A DNA stretch of 64,000 nucleotides. Origin: Planctomycetota bacterium. Its GTDB lineage: Bacteria; Planctomycetota; UBA8742; UBA2392. How positions within the stretch are numbered: the first letter of the stretch is position 1; every line of letters starts with the position of its first letter. Below the pieces are notes generated by a model. It saw only the letters and a program-made list of their open reading frames with translations. It was not told where the DNA came from and did no database searches. Below are positions 21,501 through 26,950 of the stretch, one piece after another. The stretch lies in NCBI GenBank assembly GCA_020425605.1, contig JAGQRH010000008.1:62001-126000 (forward strand), given 5' to 3'. A program made the translations under genes and the position numbers.

Positions 21501-22015
21501 ACCTTGGGACTCTCGTCTGGTCAACGATTTCCGCCTCGGGGACCGGGCCTTCCGTCCGGATGTACCCGCACGCGATCTATGACGGCCAGGGCGGCCGCAA
21601 CCGCATGCTCGTCTACGGCGGATTCGCCTATTCCGCGTACAAGAGCGATCTGTTTGAGCTGAACCTGACAACCATGACGTGGACGCAGCTTGCGTCATTG
21701 CCGCCCGCGAGCGCCTGGAATTCCATGGTGCATGATGCGGCCGGCGAGCGCTTCGTGCTCTATGGCGGCTGTGGCTCCGCCGCGCTGGGCGGGCTCTATA
21801 CCTTCGACCTGACAACGGACACCTGGGCGCAAGTTGCCGCACCGGGCTCCGTTCCTCAGGCCCGGTGGGGCCATTCAGCGGTTTGGGACAGCGCTGCCGA
21901 CCGTATGGTGGTTGTCGGCGGCAGCGGCGGCACTTTCATCGCATCTTACGTCTCCGGTATTCCGCTGACGGAGCAGGCGGGCACGCTCGCAGACATGTGG
22001 TTCTGGGGCGACTGA
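12596..22015 (+). CDS. Giant secreted protein: P-domains, ASH/choice-of-anchor-D repeats, Kelch propellers
   Basis: About 3,139 residues. The start is taken at 12596 (MRGFWFLLLLWCAAPLAAQG, a clear signal peptide, with GGGGA upstream) rather than the in-frame GTG at 12563. Residue numbers count from 12563. Two proprotein-convertase-type P-domains lie at about 32-210 and 375-550 (GTWTLIVADGWGQDTGTLDSW; GNWTLAVADDNNGGIGGTL). About 14 ASH/choice-of-anchor-D beta-sandwich repeats follow (about 550-2065); ten are near-identical with the pattern TPVNYGSSNVGVATAP. After a linker, about 18 Kelch motifs (RLVVFGG...NDAWEF type) fill about 2210-3150, enough for roughly three six-bladed propellers. There is no protease domain and no recognised C-terminal sorting signal; the chain ends ADMWFWGD. 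A surface or extracellular adhesive role is inference. Confidence 0.9.
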   Translation: MRGFWFLLLLWCAAPLAAQGLFTANPNLAIPDNNANGVSSTINVPATADAIYSLRVGVRITHTYDADLSIWLLPPGVSWTGPYCTPNNGATPVPPAGVIELSTKNGGNANNYGSGSGGGTVYSNFTSTIDPLSPSSVAITSGGAPFTSQAQWTPEGLTAWNQMFATNPTGTWTLIVADGWGQDTGTLDSWQLEYVQPPANQLTVSVGAANSPGPTLHPGFTNQVAGQLTFASTSSLTLTSVTIQAENGVLNNATNFSRVALHQDLNGNGQIDAGDTQVFTGALVGSSNITLTAAPAVSFAGAQTQHYLVVVDVAAAPAALGVAYRIVAATNVNSSGNEFGAFPLALGYHHFGPIHSWGSAPLGGLAVPNGSGTGVADTIAVPGTQDRIGSLRVGVRLDEDRDRDVDMYLIPPGVTWAGPYTGGAPAGVIELSTDNGGNGNDYGTGAANGPYVYTYFSGSSDPLHATTQAISGGGAGGAPFTSWANYRPEGLATWNALYDSDPSGNWTLAVADDNNGGIGGTLISWYIEYSALGRAALTGATNFGSSVVGVLSAGSPQAFSVTNPGELPLTISNINFAGANPGDFALSPALAFPIVVPGGGVQNFGVSFTPGAVGARSATLQVFSDHNGVPNTLTPLGLTGTGISTGEIDVQRPAASSIADGGNDALGTTLVGIAAPFTYTIQNVAGAGDINITAAITAASLANCNVAITQPGVTLLGPGTSTTFQVNVTALAPGAFSFALVIPNDDANENPYDIAVSGNAVTPPQLSATSPVNYGSSNLGVPTALVGHTISNSGGATLNVTSISIVGANAGDWALISAPATMTIAPGANQVLQGQFTPTAAGARTAQLRLVSDHGGVPGTITLLTLQGSGTIAAASVTTPVNYGSSNVGVATAPIGHTLTNSGSGPMTITALSVGGDWALTGVPALPATVNAGGNFNFSGIFTPSTTGARNATIQISWDQGGGVGATVANITVNGNGTQATASVTTPVNYGSSNVGVATAPVGHSLTNSGSGPLTITAISVGGDWALSGVPALPATVTAGGNFNFNGVFTPTASGARNATIQISWNQGGGIGPQVTNIVVNGNGTLATIGVTTPVNYGSSNVGIAAPAQNHLVNNTGTGPMTITAISITAGDWVLNNLPSLPANVPAGNNVNFDGVFTPTAVGARSATITITWNQGGGVGSTMTTINVNGTGTQAVLSVTTPVAYGSSNVGVSSAPINHLLDNTGGGPLQITSIALTGANPGDWALSALPTLPATVSAGGSENFDATFTPTTTGARTATVSITWNQGAGSTITQITLNGTGTQAGASVASPVNYGSSNVGVATAPVGHTLTNSGSGPMTITAVSVGGDWALSGVPGLPATVVAGGTFNFSGIFTPTAPGARSATIQINWNQGGGVSPTATSITVDGNGTQAAASVASPVNYGNSNVGVATAPVGHTLTNTGTGPMSITAVSVGGDWTLSGVPALPATVAAGGTFNFSGIFTPTATGARTATIQITWNQGGGASPTVTNITVDGNGTLASAGVTSPVNYGDSNVGVATAAVGHTLTNTGTGPMTITAASVGGDWTLSGVPALPVTIGAGGTFNFSGIFTPTAAGARTATIQVSWNQGGGVGPTITNITVDGNGTQATAGVTSPVNYGDSNVGVATAPTGHTLTNTGTGPMTITAASVGGDWSLTGVPGLPVTIAAGGTFNFSGIFTPTATGARTATIQISWNQGGGVSPTITNITVDGNGTLAAAGVTSPVNYGNSNVGVATTPIGHTLTNTGSGPMTITAVSVGGDWTLSGVPALPATVAAGGTFNFSAIFAPTATGARTATIQISWNQGSGVSPTVTNITVNGNGTIGSISVTTPVNYGSSNVGVPTAPFNHVVGNSGSGPIEITGIAATGDWAVANLPSLPATVASLANTNFDGIFTPTAAGARNGTLDITWNQGGGIGSTMTSIFVSGTGTAGAVTLSNNGNYGMVATGSSSSPVMHTITNTGSGSARILAVSTAGADAAFWSLSGTPPVSQTLAPAGFWNFSGQFSPTTVRAYSAQLVVDWDNGPSTTAQQTIIGLTGTGVAPSAVTNVQVGPDDGGPVRVQGDVSGPAASLVDVTVTYTGGAQGGTPGPATISMVVVGYSVVGNVIQAVPEGTTLVFYWDAYATEGHTTASDYVITLSPAVSGVPGTPGSSAMFTLTRQGSWTKYSAIAGSPGPVSEQAMIRDVTHDRLVVFGGFRNGVLSNDAWEFVYATSTWRLLTPSGTPPSPRREVLCVYDSANNQMIVFGGSSATGDTNDTFALDLTPGAESWTEIAISAPRPSIRTHGTLVLDAPNNRAILYGGFHSSTVLNDVWALDLTPGSENWGSGALTTTNNPVAQSIGNAAIYDPVGARMLVYRAYTSELWEMTLGGSPTWTNLMPSGGPVFARYAAVAYDSLRHAMILQGGLASTAAVTETWSLDIATLSWSQLPDEPNSGGRFWHSGAYDETRDQFVMLGGRNFSRVQNATLAVLSLATPATWLAAPDATSDAAGPAGRTGAVMVNDALNNRVLLFGGLSASGLMNDLWALDRSTPGPWIHLSQTGTIPSARSFAAACYDSANQRVILFGGQGGAGYLDDVWTLDVATLAWQQWTATPGPTGRALTSIACDAGGNRILLFGGQGTVKTNDYWEFDFAQPPATRWSQPATLGTSPVARCGHGSVYDSVNDRLVVFCGETPSERIDVWALDYTLPTPTWIDISPTGSVPQPRTRFAMGATPNGSTVYVHGGKLSYLQLGDTWRLDLTAPTAAWSLAAAYTGAPNERVEHTGCIDNAGLFVVGTGKYGLNPAADAWEIDFTAPTPAYSQLAVPNAPPNLSYAQSAYDPVGNRMIVFSGLVNGANYAALWQVDLSATPPAWSVLPASGTAPIGRTGASFVYDAAHSPPRILMYGGRVGSTLESTVDELWSLELTPGAEQWIKLSPSGSLGRRTYHSAILDGAGSMIVFGGTDIYGGPSASLLRLNLGTLVWSTISASGTGPSVRMYPHAIYDGQGGRNRMLVYGGFAYSAYKSDLFELNLTTMTWTQLASLPPASAWNSMVHDAAGERFVLYGGCGSAALGGLYTFDLTTDTWAQVAAPGSVPQARWGHSAVWDSAADRMVVVGGSGGTFIASYVSGIPLTEQAGTLADMWFWGD
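15214..18435 (+). repeat. Ten in-frame tandem repeats of 321-324 bases
   Basis: Units begin near 15214, 15535, 15856, 16180, 16504, 16825, 17149, 17470, 17791 and 18112, each encoding about 107 residues. Similarity is visible in DNA as well as protein, strongest among the units from 16504 to 18111 and among those at 15214-15855. The units at 15856, 16180 and 18112 are more divergent. All differences keep the frame. The pattern fits repeated in-frame duplication with later divergence. Confidence 0.9.
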
Positions 22016-22045
22016 TCTCGCGCGTGCACTTGCGGCAAACCTCCG

Positions 22046-22051
22046 TATCTT
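22046..22051 (+). promoter_or_regulatory. Candidate -10 element TATCTT, leaderless-type spacing
   Basis: TATCTT ends 7 bases before the ATG at 22059, where a transcript would be expected to begin. No -35 match was found and the hexamer alone is weak evidence. It is one of several such sites in the window. Confidence 0.3.
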
Positions 22052-22058
22052 CTTGCCT

Positions 22059-22844
22059 ATGAAGGCAGCCCAGGATCTGCGTGAACTGATCGGTTACCGC
22101 GAACTCATCGCGGTACTTGCGCGGCGCGAAATCAGGGCACGCTACCGCTACTCTCTGCTTGGCGCAGGCTGGGCGATCGCGCTGCCGGTCTCGCTGATGC
22201 TGATATTCAGCGTGGTGTTCTCGCGCGTCGCGAACTTCCAGACCGGCGGCATCCCCTATCCCGTCTTCGCCTACGCGGGACTGCTTCCGTGGCAACTCCA
22301 TGCCGGCATCTTGACCGGCGGCGCACGCAGCCTCACAGACAACAGCGTACTGGTCACGAAGGTTTACTTCGCCCGCGAAGTGCTGCCGCTGTCGAGGGTA
22401 CTGGCCGCGCTGTTTGATTTCCTCATCGCGTCACTGGTGCTCGCCGGGCTGATGGCGTGGTACGGCATCCTGCCCGGCCCTGAAGTCGCGCTGCTGCCGC
22501 TGGTGCTGCTGATGCAAGTCGCGTTCGGCGTGGGCCTCGCAATGCTGATCGCCGGCGCGAACCTGCTGTACCGCGACGTGCAGTACGTGCTTCAGGTGGC
22601 CGTGACGGTCTGGATGTTCGCGAGCTCGGTCGTCTACCCCTTGCCACGGCAGGGCATGCTGGGTTGGCTTGGATACATCAACCCGATCACACCAATCCTG
22701 GACAGCTACCGAGCACTACTGCTTGGCGCACCACCACCGCACACCGGACAACTCGTCGCCGCGGCGATCATCTGCGCCGTCACTCCCGTGGCCGCTTGGC
22801 TTTGGTTCCGCCGTGTCGAGCGCCGATTCGGGGAGCTGGCATGA
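22059..22844 (+). CDS. ABC-2 type polysaccharide export permease (Wzm-like)
   Basis: About 261 residues with six hydrophobic segments, typical of the O-antigen/teichoic-acid exporter permease family. The N-terminus has the amphipathic ELIAVLARREIRARYRYSLLGAGWAI, and the central segment contains YRDVQYVLQ and NPITPILDSYRALLLG, family landmarks. The frame opens at a TTG at 22053, but the ATG at 22059 is preferred. A TATCTT hexamer ends 7 bases before that ATG with no clear Shine-Dalgarno, so the message may be leaderless. The stop overlaps the start of the ATPase gene (ATGA at 22841-22844). With that ATPase it would export an undecaprenyl-linked glycan across the inner membrane. Confidence 0.9.
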   Translation: MKAAQDLRELIGYRELIAVLARREIRARYRYSLLGAGWAIALPVSLMLIFSVVFSRVANFQTGGIPYPVFAYAGLLPWQLHAGILTGGARSLTDNSVLVTKVYFAREVLPLSRVLAALFDFLIASLVLAGLMAWYGILPGPEVALLPLVLLMQVAFGVGLAMLIAGANLLYRDVQYVLQVAVTVWMFASSVVYPLPRQGMLGWLGYINPITPILDSYRALLLGAPPPHTGQLVAAAIICAVTPVAAWLWFRRVERRFGELA

Positions 22845-24085
22845 CCGCCCCTCGCGTCGAGTTGAAGGATGTCTGGAAGCGTCTGCAACGGCGCAGCGAG
22901 GTCTCCACGCTCGCGGAGTTGCTATACGGGCTGCCCAGGCGGCTGTTCCAGCGGCCCGACGAAGACGGGCTTCGGCCGCACCAGTTCTGGGCGCTGCAAA
23001 ACATCTCGTTCGCGCTTGAGCCCGGCGAAACACTTGGAATCATCGGCCCTAACGGCGCAGGCAAGAGCAGCATTCTGAAACTCCTCTTCCGCATCTTCCG
23101 GCCGGACCGCGGCAGCGTACATGCACACGGCAGGGTCACTGGTCTGATTGAACTGGGTGCCGGCTTTCACCCCATGCTGCCCGGCCGCGACAATGTATTT
23201 ATCTACGGCTCGATTCTCGGCATGTCACAGCGGGAGATCCGCTCAAAGTACGGCGCCATCGTTGAGTTCGCGGAGATGGCCGAGTTCATGGAAATGCCGG
23301 TCAAGAATTACAGCAGCGGCATGTATGCACGCCTCGCATTTGCCGTGGCTGCGCATGCCGATCCCGACGTTCTGCTCGTCGACGAAGTGCTTGCGGTTGG
23401 CGACGCGTCTTTCCAGGCACGTTGCCACGACTGGATCGAACGCCGACGCCGCCTGGGATGCAGCATTGTCATCGTCAGCCACCAGATGCACGTCATCCAG
23501 GCCGCCACACGCTGCATGTACATCAATCAGGGGCAATCCGTGATGCTTGAAGCCCCACGCACCGTCATCGATCGATACATGCGCGACCAGGCAGAGCGAA
23601 TGCAGCACACAGAATCTGAGCAAGGCATTTGTCGGGTGGAGTTGCTGAATGAACACCACGAGCCGATCCAGGAGCTGGTCGCCGGCATGGCCGTGACCAT
23701 GCGCGTGCACTGGAATCTGCCCGAGCCGGTCGTCGGCCCGGTAGTAACGCTTGACCTGGTACATGATGATCCGCGCTACCTGATCTCGACACCGGGTGGC
23801 AATCTGGCGCAGCTGTCCAGCGGTGACACGCTCAATGGCGAAACCGCGCACGGCAGCGGTGTATTCGATGTGCAGATCGAGCGCCTGCAGTTGCCGATCG
23901 GAATGTATCGAGTGAACGCTGCGGTGAAAGCTCGTGACGCGTTCATCGCCGCCGTACGCATGGAAGACGCCGTACGCTTCGAGGTTCGGCGGCCGGCGGA
24001 CAGCGACTCACACGCGCTGCTTGAGCTGCCGCAACGCTGGAGCCTTTCCCAACCGACAGAAGCGGGGGCGCCCCCGAAGCCATGA
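22841..24085 (+). CDS. Polysaccharide ABC exporter ATPase (Wzt-like) with C-terminal glycan-binding domain
   Basis: About 414 residues from the ATG at 22841, which overlaps the permease stop as ATGA. Longer in-frame starts lie inside the permease gene and are rejected. Nucleotide-binding motifs: Walker A GPNGAGKSS, signature YSSGMYARLAFA, Walker B DVLLVDEVLAVGD and the switch HQMHV. After about residue 260 there is a Wzt-C-like beta domain (VELLNEHHEPIQELVAGM ... LPIGMYRVNAAVKARD). In O9a-type systems that domain recognises the modified end of the finished glycan. An N-terminal extension (EVSTLAELLYGLPRRLFQ) is also family-typical. The partner is the preceding permease, and the next gene again overlaps by ATGA. 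Confidence 0.92.
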   Translation: MTAPRVELKDVWKRLQRRSEVSTLAELLYGLPRRLFQRPDEDGLRPHQFWALQNISFALEPGETLGIIGPNGAGKSSILKLLFRIFRPDRGSVHAHGRVTGLIELGAGFHPMLPGRDNVFIYGSILGMSQREIRSKYGAIVEFAEMAEFMEMPVKNYSSGMYARLAFAVAAHADPDVLLVDEVLAVGDASFQARCHDWIERRRRLGCSIVIVSHQMHVIQAATRCMYINQGQSVMLEAPRTVIDRYMRDQAERMQHTESEQGICRVELLNEHHEPIQELVAGMAVTMRVHWNLPEPVVGPVVTLDLVHDDPRYLISTPGGNLAQLSSGDTLNGETAHGSGVFDVQIERLQLPIGMYRVNAAVKARDAFIAAVRMEDAVRFEVRRPADSDSHALLELPQRWSLSQPTEAGAPPKP

Positions 24086-25860
24086 GCGACGATGCCGACA
24101 GCACCGAACGCCTCGGCAGTCTGCTGGTGATCGCAGGCGCGACAAGCCCACCGGGCAACCCTTGCGACGCGTTCCAGAAACTACTTCTTGTCCGTCCCGG
24201 TGAAGAGCAGAAGGCGCGCGAGACAAGACCCGATTGCATTCGCGCAGATGCTGAAGGCGCTGCACTAGCGACTGAGCTTGCAGAGCAGCTGCAGGTGCCT
24301 GCCGTGCTCTCAGCAGATTCTCCGCCTGACACGCTGCGTAAAGCGACCTGCGTGCTGGCACCGAACGAGGCCTCTGCCCGCCGGAGCATTGCCGCCGGGG
24401 CTGACCCCTCGCGCGTCGTTGCGCTGCGAGAACGGATTGACCGCAGGCACTTCACACCGGAAGGAGAGACGGCCGCGGGCCCGGACGGACGACCGAGGCT
24501 GCTGAGCCTTCCACACGACAACGTCGCCAACATGCTGCAGGCCTGCTCGCTCGCGTCAAAGAGGCTTCCAGATCTGAAGCTGGTGTACCTGGGGAGCGGA
24601 GACTGGAACGCGCCCCGATTCGCAGACAAGCGCGAAAGCGAGCCTGAAAGCGCCCTGCCGGGCTGGTTCCGCTGGGCTGATGCACTGCTGACACCCTGCC
24701 ACGGCGATCCCGGCATCGCACCCGTGCAGGCGCTGGCATGCGGGACACCCTGCATCGGCTCAGACTCTGATGTAATGCGAGAGCTCATACTCGACCAATG
24801 GGACGGGCTGCTGGTTAACCCGTCAGACCCATCCGCCATCGCAGCTGCCATCACAAGACTCGCCGATCCATCCGAGCAGGCGCGTCTGGCGGCACCGGCG
24901 AGAACAGCGACCGAGCCATTCGAGACGGCCGTGGTTGACCGCCGCGAGGCCGGCATCTACCACTGGTTGATGAACGAGCGACGTCCGTTGGTGAGCGTCG
25001 TGTTGCCCACGCGCAATCGCGCGCGGATGATTGAGGCGGCCGTCAGCAACGTGCTGGGCCAGGACTATCCCGCGCTCGAGCTGATCGTGGTCAACGACGG
25101 CAGTACGGACGATACACACACACGCCTTGATGCGATCAGGGACGCCCGGTTGACGGTCGTCCATATTGAACACGCCGGACTTCCGGGAGCGCTCAACGCC
25201 GGGTTCGCGAAAGCAGGTGGCGAATTCTGGACCTGGACCAGCGACGACAATGCGTATCGTCCCGGCGCCCTGGCGGCGATGGCTCGGGAGCTACAGCTTG
25301 AGCCGAACGTCGGCATGGTCTACGCCGACATGCTGGTTCGAGATGAGGCCGGAAAAGTCCGCCAGCCTCAGCTTGGACCGCCCGAGGCGCTGGCCGAGAC
25401 CTGCTGTGTCGGTGCCTGTTTCATGTATCGTGCCAGCGTGGCGAAAGCGGTTGGCGACTACGACGCAGGGCTTGAGTGCGCCGAAGACTACGACTACTGG
25501 CTGCGCATGCGGCGCCATACGAACCTGTTGTGGTTGCGGCGCGTGCTTTATGAGTATGGTGACACCGCGGATTCGCTCACGCACACTCGCTTTCTCGACG
25601 TGCAGCGGGCCAGGTTCAGGCTGCTTGAGCGCGAGTTCGGCGCGACGCCGGATTGGCAAAGTCGCAAATTTCGCCAGTTCTGCAACGATGCCAGCGACAG
25701 CAAGAATGCAGGGCTGGCGGGCGCGGCGATTCGGTCCGCATTGCGCGCCCTGAAAATGAGTCCCGGCAGTGCAACCGCGTGGCGTACCCTTGGTCGCGCA
25801 CTCACGCCGGGGCCGCTACTGCGCCTGACTCGACGGATGCGGGGGTTGAATGACCGTTGA
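24082..25860 (+). CDS. Two-domain glycosyltransferase: degenerate GT-B part plus GT2
   Basis: 592 residues. Residues 1 to about 305 resemble the C-terminal half of a GT4/GT-B transferase (APVQALACGTPCIGSDSDVMRELI ... VNPSDPSAIAAAITRLA). The usual E-x7-E motif (as in EGFGMPVIE) is replaced by GDPGIAPVQ, so this half may be inactive, and the N-terminal Rossmann half looks reduced. Residues from about 308 form a GT2 (GT-A) domain: LVSVVLPTRNRARMIEAAV, LELIVVNDGSTDDT, then WTWTSDDNAY as the metal-binding segment and EDYDYWLRM as the catalytic-base region. The gene overlaps the ATPase gene by ATGA and the epimerase gene by 11 bases. It should add a sugar during assembly of the exported glycan; donor and acceptor are unknown. 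Confidence 0.85.
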   Translation: MSDDADSTERLGSLLVIAGATSPPGNPCDAFQKLLLVRPGEEQKARETRPDCIRADAEGAALATELAEQLQVPAVLSADSPPDTLRKATCVLAPNEASARRSIAAGADPSRVVALRERIDRRHFTPEGETAAGPDGRPRLLSLPHDNVANMLQACSLASKRLPDLKLVYLGSGDWNAPRFADKRESEPESALPGWFRWADALLTPCHGDPGIAPVQALACGTPCIGSDSDVMRELILDQWDGLLVNPSDPSAIAAAITRLADPSEQARLAAPARTATEPFETAVVDRREAGIYHWLMNERRPLVSVVLPTRNRARMIEAAVSNVLGQDYPALELIVVNDGSTDDTHTRLDAIRDARLTVVHIEHAGLPGALNAGFAKAGGEFWTWTSDDNAYRPGALAAMARELQLEPNVGMVYADMLVRDEAGKVRQPQLGPPEALAETCCVGACFMYRASVAKAVGDYDAGLECAEDYDYWLRMRRHTNLLWLRRVLYEYGDTADSLTHTRFLDVQRARFRLLEREFGATPDWQSRKFRQFCNDASDSKNAGLAGAAIRSALRALKMSPGSATAWRTLGRALTPGPLLRLTRRMRGLNDR

Positions 25861-26950
25861 TGTCTCAGTAGTCGTCGGCACCCGTCCGGAAGCGATCAAG
25901 TGCGCGCCGGTCATTCTTGAGCTGCGCGCACGGGGACTCAATGTCCGCCTGGTATCCAGCGGCCAGCATGCGGACCTGTTGTCGAGCACGCTTCGGGCGT
26001 TCGACCTGAAGGCTGACATCGACCTTCAGGCGATGACCGGCACTCCCGACTTGTCTGCCCTGACCACAAGACTGATTGAGCGCATCGGCGCTGAGTTGTC
26101 GGCGAGCCCTCCATATCTAGTGCTGGTCCAGGGCGACACGACCACGGCGCTGGCAGCAGCACTCAGCGCCTTCTACTCACGCGTGCCGTGCGGACACATC
26201 GAGGCCGGGCTTCGTAGCGGACGCCTTGATGCACCGTGGCCCGAGGAGATGAACCGCATCATCACGGACCGACTCTGCACACGGCATTACGCACCGACGG
26301 AAGGTGCCCGTACCGCGCTGCAGGCCGAAGGAATTGCAGCAGAGTCAATCCTCGTCACCGGCCAGACGGGAGTTGATGCGGCGGTGTGGATGGCAGCCCG
26401 GCAGGATGCTCCGTCCCCACGGCTCATGCCATTCGTCGGCAAACGGTTGATCTATGTGACTGCTCATCGCCGTGAAAACCAGGGTGGAAGGATTGCCGAC
26501 ACATTGCGCGGCGTATGCGCCGCCCTGGACAAGCACACCGACTGCACGGCCGTGCTGTCTGCACACCCAAACCCCATCGTTCAGGCGGAAGTCGCGCAGG
26601 TTAGGCATGAACGACTGGTAGTCGTCCCACCTCTCGATTATGCGGACTCGATCTGGATGCTGGTCAATTCTGCAGCCGTCGTATCCGACAGCGGAGGCAT
26701 ACAGGAGGAGGCGCCCAGTTTCGGCACGCCAGTGCTGGTAGCCCGCGACGTAACGGAACGCCCGGAAGGGCTGGCAGCCGGCTTCATCCGCATGGTGGGA
26801 ACACAGAGTTTGCGAGTCGAAGCCGGGCTGACCGAGGTGCTGGCGGATTCTTCTCTGCGCAACCGTCTGAAGGCGCAACCGAACCCCTATGGCGATGGTC
26901 GAGCTGCCGGCCGCATCGCCGACGACGTACTTAAGTTGCTCGGCACGTGA
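25850..26950 (+). CDS. wecB: UDP-N-acetylglucosamine 2-epimerase (non-hydrolysing)
   Basis: 366 residues, the normal length for WecB. Motifs: VVGTRPEAIKCAPVI at the N-terminus, VQGDTTTALAAALSAFY, GHIEAGLRSG, PEEMNRIITDRL, VTAHRREN and VVSDSGGIQEEAPSFGTPVLV with the catalytic and substrate residues in place. It interconverts UDP-GlcNAc and UDP-ManNAc, supplying ManNAc or ManNAcA units. The start overlaps the preceding transferase by 11 bases, and the stop overlaps the next start as GTGA. Its place inside the export cluster implies a ManNAc-derived residue in the glycan. No WecC-like dehydrogenase is present in the window, so the unit may remain ManNAc or be modified by genes elsewhere. Confidence 0.93.
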   Translation: MTVDVSVVVGTRPEAIKCAPVILELRARGLNVRLVSSGQHADLLSSTLRAFDLKADIDLQAMTGTPDLSALTTRLIERIGAELSASPPYLVLVQGDTTTALAAALSAFYSRVPCGHIEAGLRSGRLDAPWPEEMNRIITDRLCTRHYAPTEGARTALQAEGIAAESILVTGQTGVDAAVWMAARQDAPSPRLMPFVGKRLIYVTAHRRENQGGRIADTLRGVCAALDKHTDCTAVLSAHPNPIVQAEVAQVRHERLVVVPPLDYADSIWMLVNSAAVVSDSGGIQEEAPSFGTPVLVARDVTERPEGLAAGFIRMVGTQSLRVEAGLTEVLADSSLRNRLKAQPNPYGDGRAAGRIADDVLKLLGT

